This document shows, piece after piece, positions 1 through 10,024 of a stretch of 14,985 nucleotides of DNA (positions within the stretch are counted from its first letter, which is position 1; each line of letters starts with the position of its first letter). Source of the DNA: Rhizophlyctis rosea (lineage: Eukaryota; Chytridiomycota; Chytridiomycetes; Rhizophlyctidales; Rhizophlyctidaceae). The position numbers were made by a program, and so were the translations under genes. The stretch lies in NCBI GenBank assembly GCA_027596075.1, contig JADGJC010000527.1:3119-18103 (forward strand), given 5' to 3'. Below the pieces are notes generated by a model that ran no database searches, was not told the DNA's origin, and saw only the letters and a list, made by a program, of their open reading frames with translations.

Positions 1-1
1 C

Positions 2-256
2 ATCATCCCCTCCCTCCCTCCCACCCCCAATCCCACCACCGCCAAAACCCAACCCCAACCACCCGTCCACTCAAAATCCGACCTCTTCCACGCCCTCCGC
101 TCCCTCCGCTCAATCACCACATCCCTCTCCCCCAAACGCTCCTCCCACATCCCCCCACCACCCCCAAACCCACACCTGCCGGTCCGCCGGGAAACTTGTA
201 TCCTCTTTATGGGGGCGGGGGGGGGGGTATGGGGGAAGAGGTTGGTGAGACTTTGA
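2..256 (+). CDS. Probable 3' end of a protein-coding gene, 5' part outside the window
   Basis: Frame 2 is open from the window edge to a TGA at 254-256 (84 codons). Up to about 205 the codons end almost only in C or A, as in the clear exons of this window, and the sequence then turns G-rich, as the 3' ends of those exons do. The peptide is proline- and serine-rich at first, with a helical-looking segment (KSDLFHALRSLRSITTSL) and a glycine-rich, basic C-terminus. I recognise no domain. An 11-G run at 217-227 lies just before the stop, so a one-base length error there would change the last residues and the stop position. It could be a terminal exon or only chance low-complexity sequence. Confidence 0.35.
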   Translation: MIPSLPPTPNPTTAKTQPQPPVHSKSDLFHALRSLRSITTSLSPKRSSHIPPPPPNPHLPVRRETCILFMGAGGGVWGKRLVRL

Positions 257-749
257 AGGAGAAGAAGGGGTCTTGATGCGGGAAACGTGAATGAGGGAAG
301 AAATAAGACATGAGCCACCAATGACAACATTCACATTGATGGATTGAACTTTTGAAACTTGGACGAGTAGAATATTTGGGTCCATTGTGGCATATTCGAT
401 GCATTTGATGGGTGGGTGCAGCTTGAACGCTGAGAACTTGAACGGGCTTTTTGGCTGCCATATGCACACATGAATCTCCTCAGTCAAAAGGAGGCGCTGA
501 TGATTTGATACCGTAATTCTACAAACTCTTCATCTTGGCGACATTCAATCATCAACGCTGCGGCAAGCGGCTAGATGTTCAAGGACGAAATTTGGGTCAG
601 TTCAATCGAATCTCGATGACCAACAATGACTAATTTGTTTGGACATCCGGACATCCATGTGCTGAACACGGACAAGCAGAAGCACAAGCAGCTTCCCAAA
701 CCTTCCTTCCCTCCAACCACCCACCGCAGTCCAACCCCAAACCAACCGA
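257..749. other. Intergenic region, no gene seen
   Basis: No open frame here has coding-like codon use. The minus-strand open frames at 110-487 and 207-467 are proline/histidine-rich readings opposite a G-rich stretch and show no domain. Bases 660-749 become C/A-rich just before the broken coding relic and may be its leader. Confidence 0.5.
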
Positions 750-1300
750 ATGAAACGTCACTCCGCAATCTCGAACGCATCACCGCCGAAGCAAGCGCAG
801 AAGGGCCGACTCAACGCCCTGACCGGCCTCGAAGTTACGCAAAGCACTCGAATCCATCCTCAGATTCCAGTGACCAAAAATGGATTGGCTCGCCTCCCTT
901 AGTGGGATCGATCTCCCCAAAAAGCGCTCCATCGAGTCCGCGAAACCCATAAACCGCTCCCTGATGTCGCAATGCGATTGGATGTTGCACACACCAGAAA
1001 GGGTTAGCACCGCACTCCAAAGATCAATTGGGTGTTGAGGATGAGTTGATCACAAAGAGAGATGTGGCGTCATCCTGAACACTATGACAGACGTCCTAGA
1101 AGAATTCTGTCGGGATTTTGTCGAGAATGGTGATGGGTGTTCGGAAGCTGCTCGAGCTCTTTTCACAGTGGATGGATATGCCGAGGGTTGGTCGTCAGAT
1201 GCTTGAGGATATTCGGCGGGGAATATGTTCACGAATATAGTCCGAGATTGCCGTTCGAGGTGTTGCAGGATGTTTTTAGGTTTTGGTGTTGGGCTGAGCG
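750..1300 (+). pseudogene. Decayed coding relic with several frame breaks
   Basis: An ATG at 750 opens a gene-like N-terminus (MKRHSAISNASPPKQ). Coding-like sequence then moves between frames. Frame 1 reads LRKALESILRF up to a TGA at 871, then MDWLASLSGIDLPKKRS to a TGA at 1036. Frame 2 reads VEDELITKRDV at 1034-1075. Frame 1 resumes at 1084 with MTDVLEEFCRDFVENGDG up to 1203. Another frame then gives EYVHEYSPRLPFEVLQDVF at about 1227-1283. Composition passes from C/A-rich to G/T-rich along the plus strand, as in the intact genes here, which supports a plus-strand origin. No good GT..AG pairs join the pieces, so indels and stops explain them better than introns. The family is not recognised. 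The end is approximate; some similarity to coding sequence may extend to about 1640. Confidence 0.3.
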
Positions 1301-1914
1301 AGAAGGGTGTTTTGGATTTTGGAGTTGGAGCTGGTGGGAGTGTTGGGAAGATGCATCCTTCTTCGCTTGTGTGAGTATTGTGATGTGTGGTGTGTCTATG
1401 TGATGTGGTCTGGTTTGGCGGAGGGAGATCTTGGAAGTAAGGGAGGGTTTTGCAATGTGGTCTGTTCCGGCCATTTTCTGTTGAACCAGCAGACGGTTGC
1501 AGGGGTGGATGGGGTGCTGTTCGGACCACGGGCTTATGTTCATTCTATCACCTGTTTGGACAATCATGCTTGCAGCGCTTTTTGAAGGGATGCATGATTG
1601 CGAAGAAGTACACATTTGAGGAATGTAGTGACTCAGAATAAAGATTCGATTGGGAAGCTCGTGTTGGCATTCATCCTTCCAGGAGCCTTTGGATGGGAGA
1701 ATTGCATACATAGTAGGACGCGGACTGACATGAGGATTGACATCACGCTACAAAGATTATGTGCAAACATGTGGTGATAATAGCTTTCAATATAGGAGGC
1801 CATGCCTACAGGCGACCTCACAGAGAGGACGTGGATGCGATGGCTTAATGGTCACAGGCTTGAACCACCACCGTCTTACGTCCTCCCCCAAAAGCTTCGT
1901 CCACTTCTACTCAA
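1301..1914. other. Region without a supported gene
   Basis: Short open frames occur on both strands: plus 1450-1641, and minus 1050-1529 and 1229-1711. The minus frames are rich in P, H, S and T, opposite a G/T-rich strand, and look like shadows. A GTGAGT at about 1371 resembles a donor, but I could not build a convincing exon chain from it. The 3' untranslated region of the minus-strand gene that stops at 1915 probably occupies the right part. Confidence 0.4.
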
Positions 1915-3209
1915 TCACATGGAAACAATAGCAACAACCGCACCAATCAGTCCACAAACCATCATCCAATTCCCACCATCCAAAGCCACCACAATACCAG
2001 ACCCAGCCTGAGTCCTACCCCCACCCCCCGTAACAAACGTCCCATCCGCCCTCTTAATACTCGTCTTCAAATAACTATAAAGTTTCCCTTCCCTCTTCAA
2101 AGGATCATAAAACGGCGTGCACTTCATCCCATTCAACACATAATCATGCGTATAATTGGCCCCGGACTCAGTTGGGAAGATTTCCATCTGGCACGTGGTG
2201 CAGAGTTTTGGAAGGATGTGTTGATCTGTTACTTCGTCTATGCGGTAGAATCCGCGGTTGTCGGGTGTGGGTGTGCATGTTCGGTAGAGACGGCGGGCGT
2301 TGAAGCGGTCGGGTGTGCCGGAGCAGGTTGAGTCGAGGTCGCCGTAGTCTTCGAGGTAGTAGTATTCTTGGACGGTTGTGTCGATTGTGGGGGGGTCTTT
2401 GGAGAGGGTGGTGGTTTCGAGGTAGGTGTAGGGTCTATGTGTATAGGATTTGGCCGGAACGGTACGAAGGAAGGGATGTGTCAGAGGTTTTTCTTGTGAT
2501 CCCGTATGATTCCAGCGACCCGCCGCGGATGCCGATGGAGTTTGACGAAATACACTCAGCGCCCTGTTACCTGAAGTTTTTGAATTGTTCGTCATTCTGT
2601 TCCAGGAACATTGGGCCTTCCCTGCCACACAGTTTTGGTACGCTGGAAAGTTATGATTTTGGAGAGAGTCGGTGTCAATAAAGATTTGTTTCATCAACGT
2701 TCACTACAACCGACCTTCTTGTGGACTGGCACCTCGCCGTCCATACCACATAGGATCCTGGCAAGTGCCTTTGCAGTCCGCCAGCGGACATTTAACTGCA
2801 ATTGAGGAAGTCAGATACACCGATAGGTTTAGAGAGATCAAAAGAAGAAGGGAGATGGGAGAGGGGGAGGGGGATGAAACAAGAAGGAAACGAGAAACAG
2901 TATCCGAAAACCGCTTATCCCAAAACACCCACCAACATTCAAATCCGTCTGATTCAACTGAAAATAATAACTCTGAAACTGCGTCGTGTCATTGGTAGGT
3001 CGCGGAAGGCAGCCGCCCTCAGTAACGGCGATGTCAACGTTCCCGTTGTAATTGTAATAGGGAGATTCGTCATTCAGCGTTCCGTTAATGAGTCCAATAC
3101 TCGCTATGCTGCAAGCGGTTGGGGGGTAGGGTAAGATGAGATAGGTTGTTGCGCTCGCGGAGGATGCGAGGAGGAGGGGAAGGAGGGTTATGGTTTGTGT
3201 TGTGAGCAT
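1915..3209 (-). CDS. Secreted cysteine-rich protein with probable GPI-anchor tail, family unknown
   Basis: Four exons fit on the minus strand: 3209-2933, 2795-2747, 2642-2571 and 2434-1915. They encode 305 aa with all phases consistent. The start is chosen because it gives a signal peptide, MLTTQTITLLPLLLASSASA (1-20). The mature part has twelve cysteines (33, 67, 95, 100, 104, 109, 114, 170, 186, 211, 214, 238) and N-glycosylation sequons at N42, N73, N86 and N226. Residues 289-305 are a hydrophobic C-terminal tail (CGLIGAVVAIVSM) after small residues (GSG at 277-279; GGN at 286-288), as in GPI signals. It is probably a cell-wall or plasma-membrane surface protein; function unknown and no known domain seen. 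Introns are 137, 104 and 136 nt, with donors GTGGGT, GTATGG and GTAACA. Exon 1 and exon 4 are well supported. The two small middle exons are less sure, because a second splice chain is also open. Confidence 0.7.
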
Positions 3210-3576
3210 TTGTTTTGGTTTTTTTTTGTTTATGTTGGGGAGTGGGTGGCGCCTTCCGGGTAGTCTGAGCACGCCTTGCCAAAACAATGAAGTTTAGTTT
3301 TGACTCTACGGGCGGTGGTGAGCAATCTAGTTTAAAACTTTTTTCTTCAGGACAAATGCACTGTCGGTTTCGAATCTTTCGAGTGGCCTTGGCGAATGGA
3401 CTTGCCTCCACAATGTCCACATATGACTTATATGAGGGGGAGAATCATGTAACTGACCATGATGCCCCAACCTTCAGGCACGCACCAATTGAAGGGATCT
3501 TTGTGCGCACACCCTTTCGGAGACTTCGGAGGGCATGATGTTCCTGCAGGCTAAGCCATCGTACAGGGACCATATT
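3210..3576. promoter_or_regulatory. Upstream region of the secreted-protein gene
   Basis: This lies 5' of the minus-strand start at 3209 and most likely holds its leader and promoter. The T-run at 3220-3228 is an A-run on the coding strand, close before the start codon. The plus-strand open frame at 3287-3538 has an ATG but no recognisable domain and is not called as a gene. I see no clear TATA box. Confidence 0.4.
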
Positions 3577-3917
3577 GGTCGCGTTCAGATACACATGTAA
3601 TTGCAATTCAGGCACAACCTGCGATTCTCAATTTCTCTAGGACTGACCTAGGATTTTTGTTCTCCCAGGTCGCGTCTTTGCCTAATTTTGTGTCACATAG
3701 TGTAACCATACGCTTCCCTAAGGGGGAAAATTATCAAAAACCAAGCCACAACCATGAACCGGCAAGCCGGAATTTGTTTACAGGACTTATAGGCAAAGAG
3801 CCTGTACAATTTGTGGCTCTATGCTATGGCTTTTGTATCCATAAAGCCGGATTTTAGGCACAACCCTAGGTGTGCCTAGGATTGTAGGCATTTTTACATG
3901 TATATCTGAACGCGACC
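3577..3917. mobile_element. Probable MITE with 24-bp terminal inverted repeats
   Basis: The left end, 3577-3600, begins GGTCGCGTTCAGATA. The right end, 3894-3917, is its reverse complement with one mismatch in 24. Both ends are flanked by ATT (3574-3576 and 3918-3920), a possible 3-bp target-site duplication. If the next T/A pair is counted in the repeat, it becomes 25 bp with no clear duplication. The 341-bp element has no transposase frame, so it would be non-autonomous. Inside, GGCACAACC occurs near both ends (3611 and 3858) and CCTAGG occurs three times (3647, 3865, 3875). It sits in the intergenic space between two minus-strand genes. The superfamily cannot be set from one copy. Confidence 0.75.
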
Positions 3918-4722
3918 ATTGGGTTCTTGGAAAGATGTGGTTGATACCACATGAGCTTTTGATTTTTAGATTTTTCCACGGACCATCGTCCCACAAAGAC
4001 CCCAGATTTGGGAGAAGGAGGTTCGCCGCAGCGTCGCTTGGCTTGGCAAAACACAGATGCTGGAACCTTGAATGCAAATCATGTATGGGAAATAAGTGGG
4101 GGCGTTCAAAATCAGGTTAAGTGGGGGAACAAGGTTCCATGGGGCGAGGGGGCGGAAGACGAGTGCGTGTGCATGAACTTCTCAAGAAAAAAGTTTATCA
4201 AACAAGCAAATCATCAACCGTCACCATTACCCATAAATACCGACGGCCTCATTATTTTAAAACATGAACCACAAACCCGGCCCCGGACACAGCAGACAAA
4301 CTTTGTTGGCAAATCCCATTCTTCCGTTTCCACCCATACTCACCGATGGCACTAAAGATAGCAACCCATATTTCGCCCTCCAAGTGGCCAAAGAGGCATT
4401 TTTCCCTCCTCTTAATGCTATGTAGCCAGCATCGACCTACCGAAGGTAGTCAGCACCATTTTGTTTGACGTCAGCACCACCACCTTCGCAAAAGCATTGT
4501 AAACAACTACCGAAAGGTTGTACAAGGTCCATATTTGTCCCCACAGCTGTCTCATGACCCGACAGTTCCCAGCACAATCTGTTTCCATCACCCGCTCACC
4601 TCGGCATTCATAAACTACTCTTGGCATCTCGGGGGTAGATCACTTCACCCAGTTTTAGGTCCTTTTGTCCAAGACTCCAGCATTATATTCAATGAAACGT
4701 GGACATCACCCGATGCCTACCC
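3918..4722. other. Intergenic region 3' of wdr70
   Basis: No supported gene. The best candidate is a plus-strand ATG frame at 4264-4425 (53 codons, beginning MNHKPGPGHSRQ). It has reasonable composition but no domain or clear splice partner. The right part should carry the wdr70 3' untranslated region. Small inverted motifs such as CTACCgaaGGTAG near 4437-4449 are present but too short to name. Confidence 0.4.
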
Positions 4723-7096
4723 TCACTGCCGCCTCTTCTTCGCAGCAGCCCGTTCCGCCTCATCCTCATCCTCATAAACCGCCTGCGCCAACCTCGGATC
4801 CGGCTGCGTCCTCTTATACGCCGGTGCAACCCAGTACGGATTTGCTGAAAAATGTACACAGAAGTCCGTCAGTTTGTATGTCCTTTGATTCAGCCGCGAG
4901 CAGATGTCAACCAAAACATACCCTTCGCCGCCTCCGCATGCTTCAAAATCGCCTCGCGCGGGTCTTCATCTCGAGTAGTGTCTTTGATCACAGACCGCAT
5001 GATGTGCTGCGTTATACTTGTTCCCAATTTGCCTCCTCGTCCCGGGCCAGAAAGCGGTAGGTCTATCCGGTGAAATGTTCCTTACTTTGGAATGGACCAA
5101 AGTTTAAGAGGCAAAGTGATGCATACCTGGTTTCTTGGTCTTCAAAGGATCGGCACGGATTCTTTCCCGTTTGCGTTTCCCCATGCCCGGGAAGTCTTCT
5201 TTGAACATGGGCAAAGCGTGCGGGGTAATGATAGGTCTGCAATGCAAACCAAATCATAATAAGCGGGGAGTTTGCATGCGTTTCCCCAACATCAGATCAG
5301 TGTTTTCCCAAATATTCCACTCACCGAGCAGCATCATCCGAATACAGATCCAAATCATCAACCGCCTTCGTCTTCGGCCTCTTCGCAATGGCATTCTTGA
5401 TGCCCGCCAAACTGACCCTAGGCTCATACAACACCTGCACACTCCCATCCCCACACCCGGCAAGAATCTGATTGATCCTCGCATGCCACACTAATCTCAC
5501 AACACTGCTCCCCGTGATATCCAACCGCGCAACTTCCTCCAAATTCTCCGATCCATATATACACAGCTGTCCCTGCCCGGCATCCCTCTTCACCGACGTC
5601 CCCGTAAGGACGTACCGGTCATCCGGAGAGAAAATGACGTTGGTTTCTTCGAAGAAGTTGGAGAGGTTTGAAACGGTTGAGATGGGCTTTTTGAAGTTGC
5701 GCAGATCCCAGGTTTTGAGGGTGTCGTCGGTGGAGCGCGTCGCTATGATTGGACGCGTTCGGGCCATGGCGATGGATGTGATTGTGGAACCAGACATGTG
5801 GGCATTCTCCAGTGATTGTGTAGGCATGATGAACGGTCCTTTTGATTTCCAAGTTCGCAGGGCTCCGTCCGCTCCGCCTGCGATAAATGTGAACCATATG
5901 ATCATGGACAAACATTCCATATTTTCCTCACCTCCTATAATCAAGTCCGCGTTTGGCGAGAAGATGGCTGCTGTGATGGCGGTTTTTCCACCAGGAAGTT
6001 TGGATTTCACCGCAATGACATCCTTTTGCTTTCTTGTGTTTTCTACATCCCAAATCCTGATTGACATGGTTGGCTATAAAATTACCAGGAAAAGAACATC
6101 GGTCATTTACCCGTACCGAATTGTGCTATCCAACGATGACGTCAAGAAGATCCCCTTGTCATGTGGGTGCCATCTACCACCAGTAAGTGCGGCAACGTGT
6201 CCTCTGTATGAAAGATTGATATATGTTTTCGATCCAATTTCAAACAATCTCACTTACTTCGTATTGCGTAAATCCCGAATGTATGGATCGCCCTTGACGA
6301 ACTCAGCTCTAAAATTATACCCTTGTGAGCGACGTATAATCAAGATCCTCACAGAAAATCTCCCTCACCCACATCTCTGAACCATCACGGTCATAAATTT
6401 TCGGCTGCGATGTTGTTGATGCTACAAGCAATTGGTCACCACTGATACTCCATTGTACATCTCGAATCTGAAAATGCAGAAAAATATGAGTTATTTTGCA
6501 TCTGATGCACTGGCAGCCATGAAATCACGCACCGGATTCCCTTCTGCAGGCTCGATCGAGCGGAATGGCCTGCAATTCGCATCCATTCCATGGAAATCCC
6601 ATAACTTCAGCAAGCAGTCCCGTCCTCCCGTTGCCACGCGGGCTCCTGCCGGGTCAACCGATATCGCAGCCACTGTCTGTAAAACATGATCAGACGTAGG
6701 ACGAAGTTGACCTGATACGACAACGATACATACCCTCGAATGATCACGTAAGCTGGCCTGATGTGTAATTGGTATCACATCGGCAAGCTCCTCATCTTCG
6801 TCGTCATCGTCGTCCGAGTCGGAATCGTTGTCTTCGTCCCGCGCACTATCTGTTTGCATAGCGTCGGTTGAGGGTGCCGACTTTGACGCTGCGAGTTTGC
6901 TGACACCAGCTGCTTGTTGTACAGATGACGTTCCTGTGGCCTCAGGGTCCGTCGTTTTTGCTGGTGGTGGGTCTTTCCGTCTGGTATCTTCTATTGCTTG
7001 GTTCACACGAGCTTGGTCGACCTGCTTTGCCTTTTTCCCGAATCCTGTTGGGAGGCCCATTGCCTCAAGCATGGCCCATTCATCTTGCGCAGACAT
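4723..7096 (-). CDS. wdr70: WD40 repeat protein WDR70
   Basis: Ten exons on the minus strand: 7096-6734, 6676-6533, 6467-6373, 6308-6258, 6203-6117, 6056-5932, 5877-5325, 5236-5127, 5062-4922 and 4844-4723. They join in phase into 596 aa. Family marks include MGLPTGFGKK near the N-terminus (13-22), an acidic run (87-104) before the propeller, DPAGARVATGG...LKLWDF (129-149), STIRIWDVEN (about 244-253), TLKTWDLRNFKKP in the large exon, and the tail motifs PLSGPGRGGK, DPREAILKHAEAA and NPYWVAPAYKRTQP. All are typical of WDR70. Known for the family: a nuclear protein linked to the CUL4-DDB1 ubiquitin ligase, histone H2B monoubiquitination and repair of DNA breaks. Human WDR70 is slightly longer (about 650 aa). 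Introns are 54-88 nt. The gene looks intact and is divergently placed to hsv2. The donor of intron 3 (GTGGGT, 6372) and of intron 5 (GTACGG, 6116) were chosen by phase and homology. Confidence 0.95.
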
Positions 7097-7717
7097 TCGG
7101 AGTATTGCTTCCGGGGTAGTATCTATTGGGTATGCTTCACCAGCCGATATCCTTCTCGTTGGATGGGAGCGTGAGAAAGGTTTTGGGGAAGAAGCAAGTT
7201 GGGGGTTGGAGCTGGAGGGACCTGCACGCTCCAGCGTGCAGCTCGATCGTCGAAGAGATGATCATCGGAGGTGACTGCGCAATTGCAAGGCACAGCATGG
7301 CGCTCTAAGCCACACACGCCATTCCACCAAGCTGTGCCTCATCATGCCCATCGCGATGCATCACGCGCTTCACCCTGCCTCAAATGACCAGAATGCAGAA
7401 CGCCCCCGCTTTCCCTCGGTCTTGGTCTCGCACCATTGCATCTTGCACATGGACTTCACATCTGCATAGCACACCAAATGCTATAAAGCGAAAGTCACCG
7501 TTACCTCACATTAATACTATACCATAGCACAAGGTAAAATGCCCTTCATCGGTGATTCCCTTTCTTGTGTCCAGACTGCTGTGCTGATACCTACTGGGCG
7601 TACGCTTTCCTTTTTGTCTTCACAGGTTCCTTAGCACAATTCCGCTTTGCCCCAAGTTTTTCCTCTCAAAAACCCACAAAATAATCATTTTCGATATTCA
7701 TCCATGTTTTGTTCCAT
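7097..7717. promoter_or_regulatory. Shared divergent promoter and leaders of wdr70 (-) and hsv2 (+)
   Basis: These 621 bp separate two divergent start codons. A TATAAA at 7482-7487 lies 231 bp before the hsv2 start. A probable 5' leader intron of hsv2 runs from GTAAAA at 7534 to CACAG at 7625 (92 nt), with a CTGAT branch-like site and a strong pyrimidine tract. Splicing it would remove an upstream open frame that begins with the ATG at 7539. A second, five-codon upstream frame at 7704-7721 remains, and its TGA overlaps the hsv2 ATG. The part near wdr70 shows no distinct motif. No other gene is seen here. Confidence 0.5.
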
Positions 7718-9248
7718 ATGAACCTTTCGAGACTTCCACCGGGCGAAGCGGCCCCAGCTCTGTTGTACGCCGGTTTCAACCAGGATGTGAGCTGCTTCGC
7801 CATAGGCACCGACGCCGGTTTCCGGATATTTAGCATTGACCCTCTGAAGGAAAAGACCCGAAAGGAATATGGGTACACATCATCGGAAGGGGTAACGAGT
7901 GCAGCGTCTCAGAGCGAGCGCTTGGACCTCGTAGGAAGTGAGGGACGGTTGCCACCTGAGCTCAATCAACCTGGTGGGATCGCATTGGTGGAGATGCTGT
8001 ATAAGACCAACTTTCTGGCATTCGTAGGCGGCGGGAAAAATCCCAAGTTTCCACCTAATAAGGTTGTTATTTGGGATGATTCCAAGGGGAAGGTGGCCAT
8101 CGAGATGGAGTTCCGGAGCGAGGTAAAAGCGATCAGATGGCGGCGCGATAGGTACAGTTCGCCGTCTTTTGTATATGGACTAGGAAAAACACGGTATATT
8201 CAGACTTTTCTTCATGTCGCTGACCTAAAGCGGTGTTCCCACTAGGCTCATCATTGTGCTTTTGACCAAAATTTACGTGTACACCTTCGAGCCCACACCA
8301 CGGAGATTGCATGTTTTCGAAACAATAGAAAATGACAGGGGTCTAGCAGCGCTATCGCAGTCTCCGACTGTGCTTTCTCCCGGTGGGAACGGTACCGCTG
8401 TCTTTGCTTTCCTTGGGCGAAACAAAGGGCAAGTGCAGATCGCGGAACTCATGGTGGGACCAGTGCAAGCGTCGGGGCGCGCATCGGGACGAAGAAGCCT
8501 GGATGGGAATGCGTCAAATACCGTCTCCATCCCAACACCATCAGTACACATCATTCAAGCCCACGCGTCGACAGTATCGTGCCTAACAATATCGCACTCT
8601 GGGCACCTTCTAGCATCCGCATCCGAAAAGGGCACACTCGTCCGCGTGTTCGAAGCACGCTCGTCCAGACTAGTGAATGAGCTCAGACGCGGAGTCGACC
8701 GCGCAAACATCTACAGCATCGCCTTCAACCTCGAAGAAACAAACCTCTGCGTCGCAAGCGACAAAGGCACCATCCATATCTTCACCATCGGATCAGGCGA
8801 AGGCGGCTCAACCCTCATCGCCCCCGGAACATCCATACCCCCCACCATAAAACCCAACTCCCAAATTCCCTCAATAAGCCGCACATCCTCCCAATCCAGC
8901 CTCTCCTCCTCCGGCAACAATCCGTCCTCCTCGAAACCCAACCGCCAATCCTTCCTCTCCTCCTTCGCCCCCTACCTCCCAAAATACTTCTCCTCAGAAT
9001 GGTCCTTCGTTCAATTTGGTCTGCCCTTCGAACGGCGCTGTATCATCGCTTTCTTACCCCCAACTGCGACGGGCGACCGCGCGACGGTTGTTGCGCTTTG
9101 TGCTGATGGTAGTTGTTACAAGTTTTTGTATGATGCGAAGAAGGGGGGTGAATGCGTTAGGGATAGTTATCATAGGTTTTTCCGGGGGTTGGGGAGTTCG
9201 GTGGGTGGGGTGGAGCAGAGGGAAGGGGAGTGGGAGGAGGAGATGTGA
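7718..9248 (+). CDS. hsv2: PROPPIN phosphoinositide-binding protein, Hsv2/WIPI3-4 type
   Basis: Two exons, 7718-8151 and 8246-9248, separated by a 94-nt intron (GTACAG..CTAG), encode 478 aa. The ATG at 7718 is the first in this frame; the codons just before it contain no ATG. Family marks are the N-terminal LLYAGFNQDVSCFAIGTDAG, GGGKNPKFPPNKVVIWDD (104-121, which marks the Hsv2/WDR45/WDR45B branch rather than Atg18), EFRSEVKAIR, SASEKGTLVRVF and LRRG (291-294), the lipid-binding motif that corresponds to FRRG. Residues about 328-380 form a Ser/Pro/Asn-rich insertion, matching the variable loop of the last blades. The last blade reads ADGSCYKFLYD. Known for the family: a seven-blade propeller that binds PI3P and PI(3,5)P2 on endosomal and autophagic membranes, with roles in micro- and macroautophagy. 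The gene looks intact. The exact ortholog name could differ between fungi. Confidence 0.93.
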
Positions 9249-10024
9249 TGCGTTTTCGGGGGGAGTCAAGTTTTTGCAGATATTGTTTTTTTTGAGGGGA
9301 TTTGGGGAAGGTGAGGAAAACACATACCGCTAGTATTGTACAGATTTTTCTTTTTGTTTCCTTCTTCGTTTTTTTTTTTCTTTCTAACCTCATTCTGTTT
9401 GGACCCATTGTATATTAGTTCCTTCTTTCTAGTTCATTTGTATTGAATATCTGAGAATATCTTTTGTTTATAACATATCTGATGTGCGCGCATTTGAGAG
9501 CATTTAGTGCTCATCAGTATGAATTTGAAGTCCCAATCCACCAAAAAGTTGAAACACGAGCGGGTTTTCCTTGTTGTTTTCTTCTCCTGATACATCCACC
9601 TCGTGCCGGTACCAATGCGCTTTCGCTCCTAGAACAATCATTCCAGTGTCGACGCGTATAAGGACTTTATTAGACGGAATGTATGTAAACCAATGTGCAA
9701 CTGTCGGGCAGTTATGAGGACAAGGTTTGAGTCGCTGGGGGTTTACTCAAGGATCATTGATAAATGGTGGTGGTGATGGTGGCGGGGGGATTGAAATGGC
9801 TTTTGGGGACCATGCTGGCTCCAATGAGAAGAAAAAGTGTACAGCACCCGGGCATCCTTGCAAACAGAGGGGAAGGTGGTGTCGCGGGAAGTCGCACATC
9901 AGACATATGGAATCATCGCAACAAAGTTTGCAGGCAATTCGCAGCTGTCATAAAGTGAATGGATCAAGTCTCAACGGATAGTTGCGTTCCAGATCCGCAG
10001 GAATGCTTTGTCATATAGTTTCAT
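9249..10024. other. 3' untranslated and intergenic region, no gene seen
   Basis: The first 150-250 bases are T-rich (runs at 9285-9291 and 9370-9379) and probably include the hsv2 3' untranslated region and polyadenylation site. The rest holds short open frames, such as 9464-9661 and 9764-9958, with no domain and no coding-like codon pattern. Confidence 0.5.

Noticed and set aside
1050..1711. Two long minus-strand frames (159 and 160 codons)
   Set aside because: They are rich in P, H, S, T and Q because the opposite strand is G/T-rich, carry no domain, and the plus strand gives better coding-like peptides.
4264..4425. 53-codon plus-strand frame starting MNHKPGPGHSRQ
   Set aside because: The composition is plausible, but there is no domain, no clear promoter and no splice partner; too short to call.
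5472..6380. 302-codon plus-strand open frame opposite wdr70
   Set aside because: It is the antisense shadow of wdr70 exons; the minus-strand reading matches WDR70 motifs exon by exon.
6828..7274. 148-codon plus-strand open frame over the wdr70 start
   Set aside because: It lies opposite the wdr70 first exon and promoter, and its composition mirrors the acidic run of WDR70.
9764..9958. Plus-strand frame with a valine- and glycine-rich start (MVVVMVAGGLKWLLG)
   Set aside because: The start is a GGTGGT simple-sequence stretch, and no domain or coding pattern follows.
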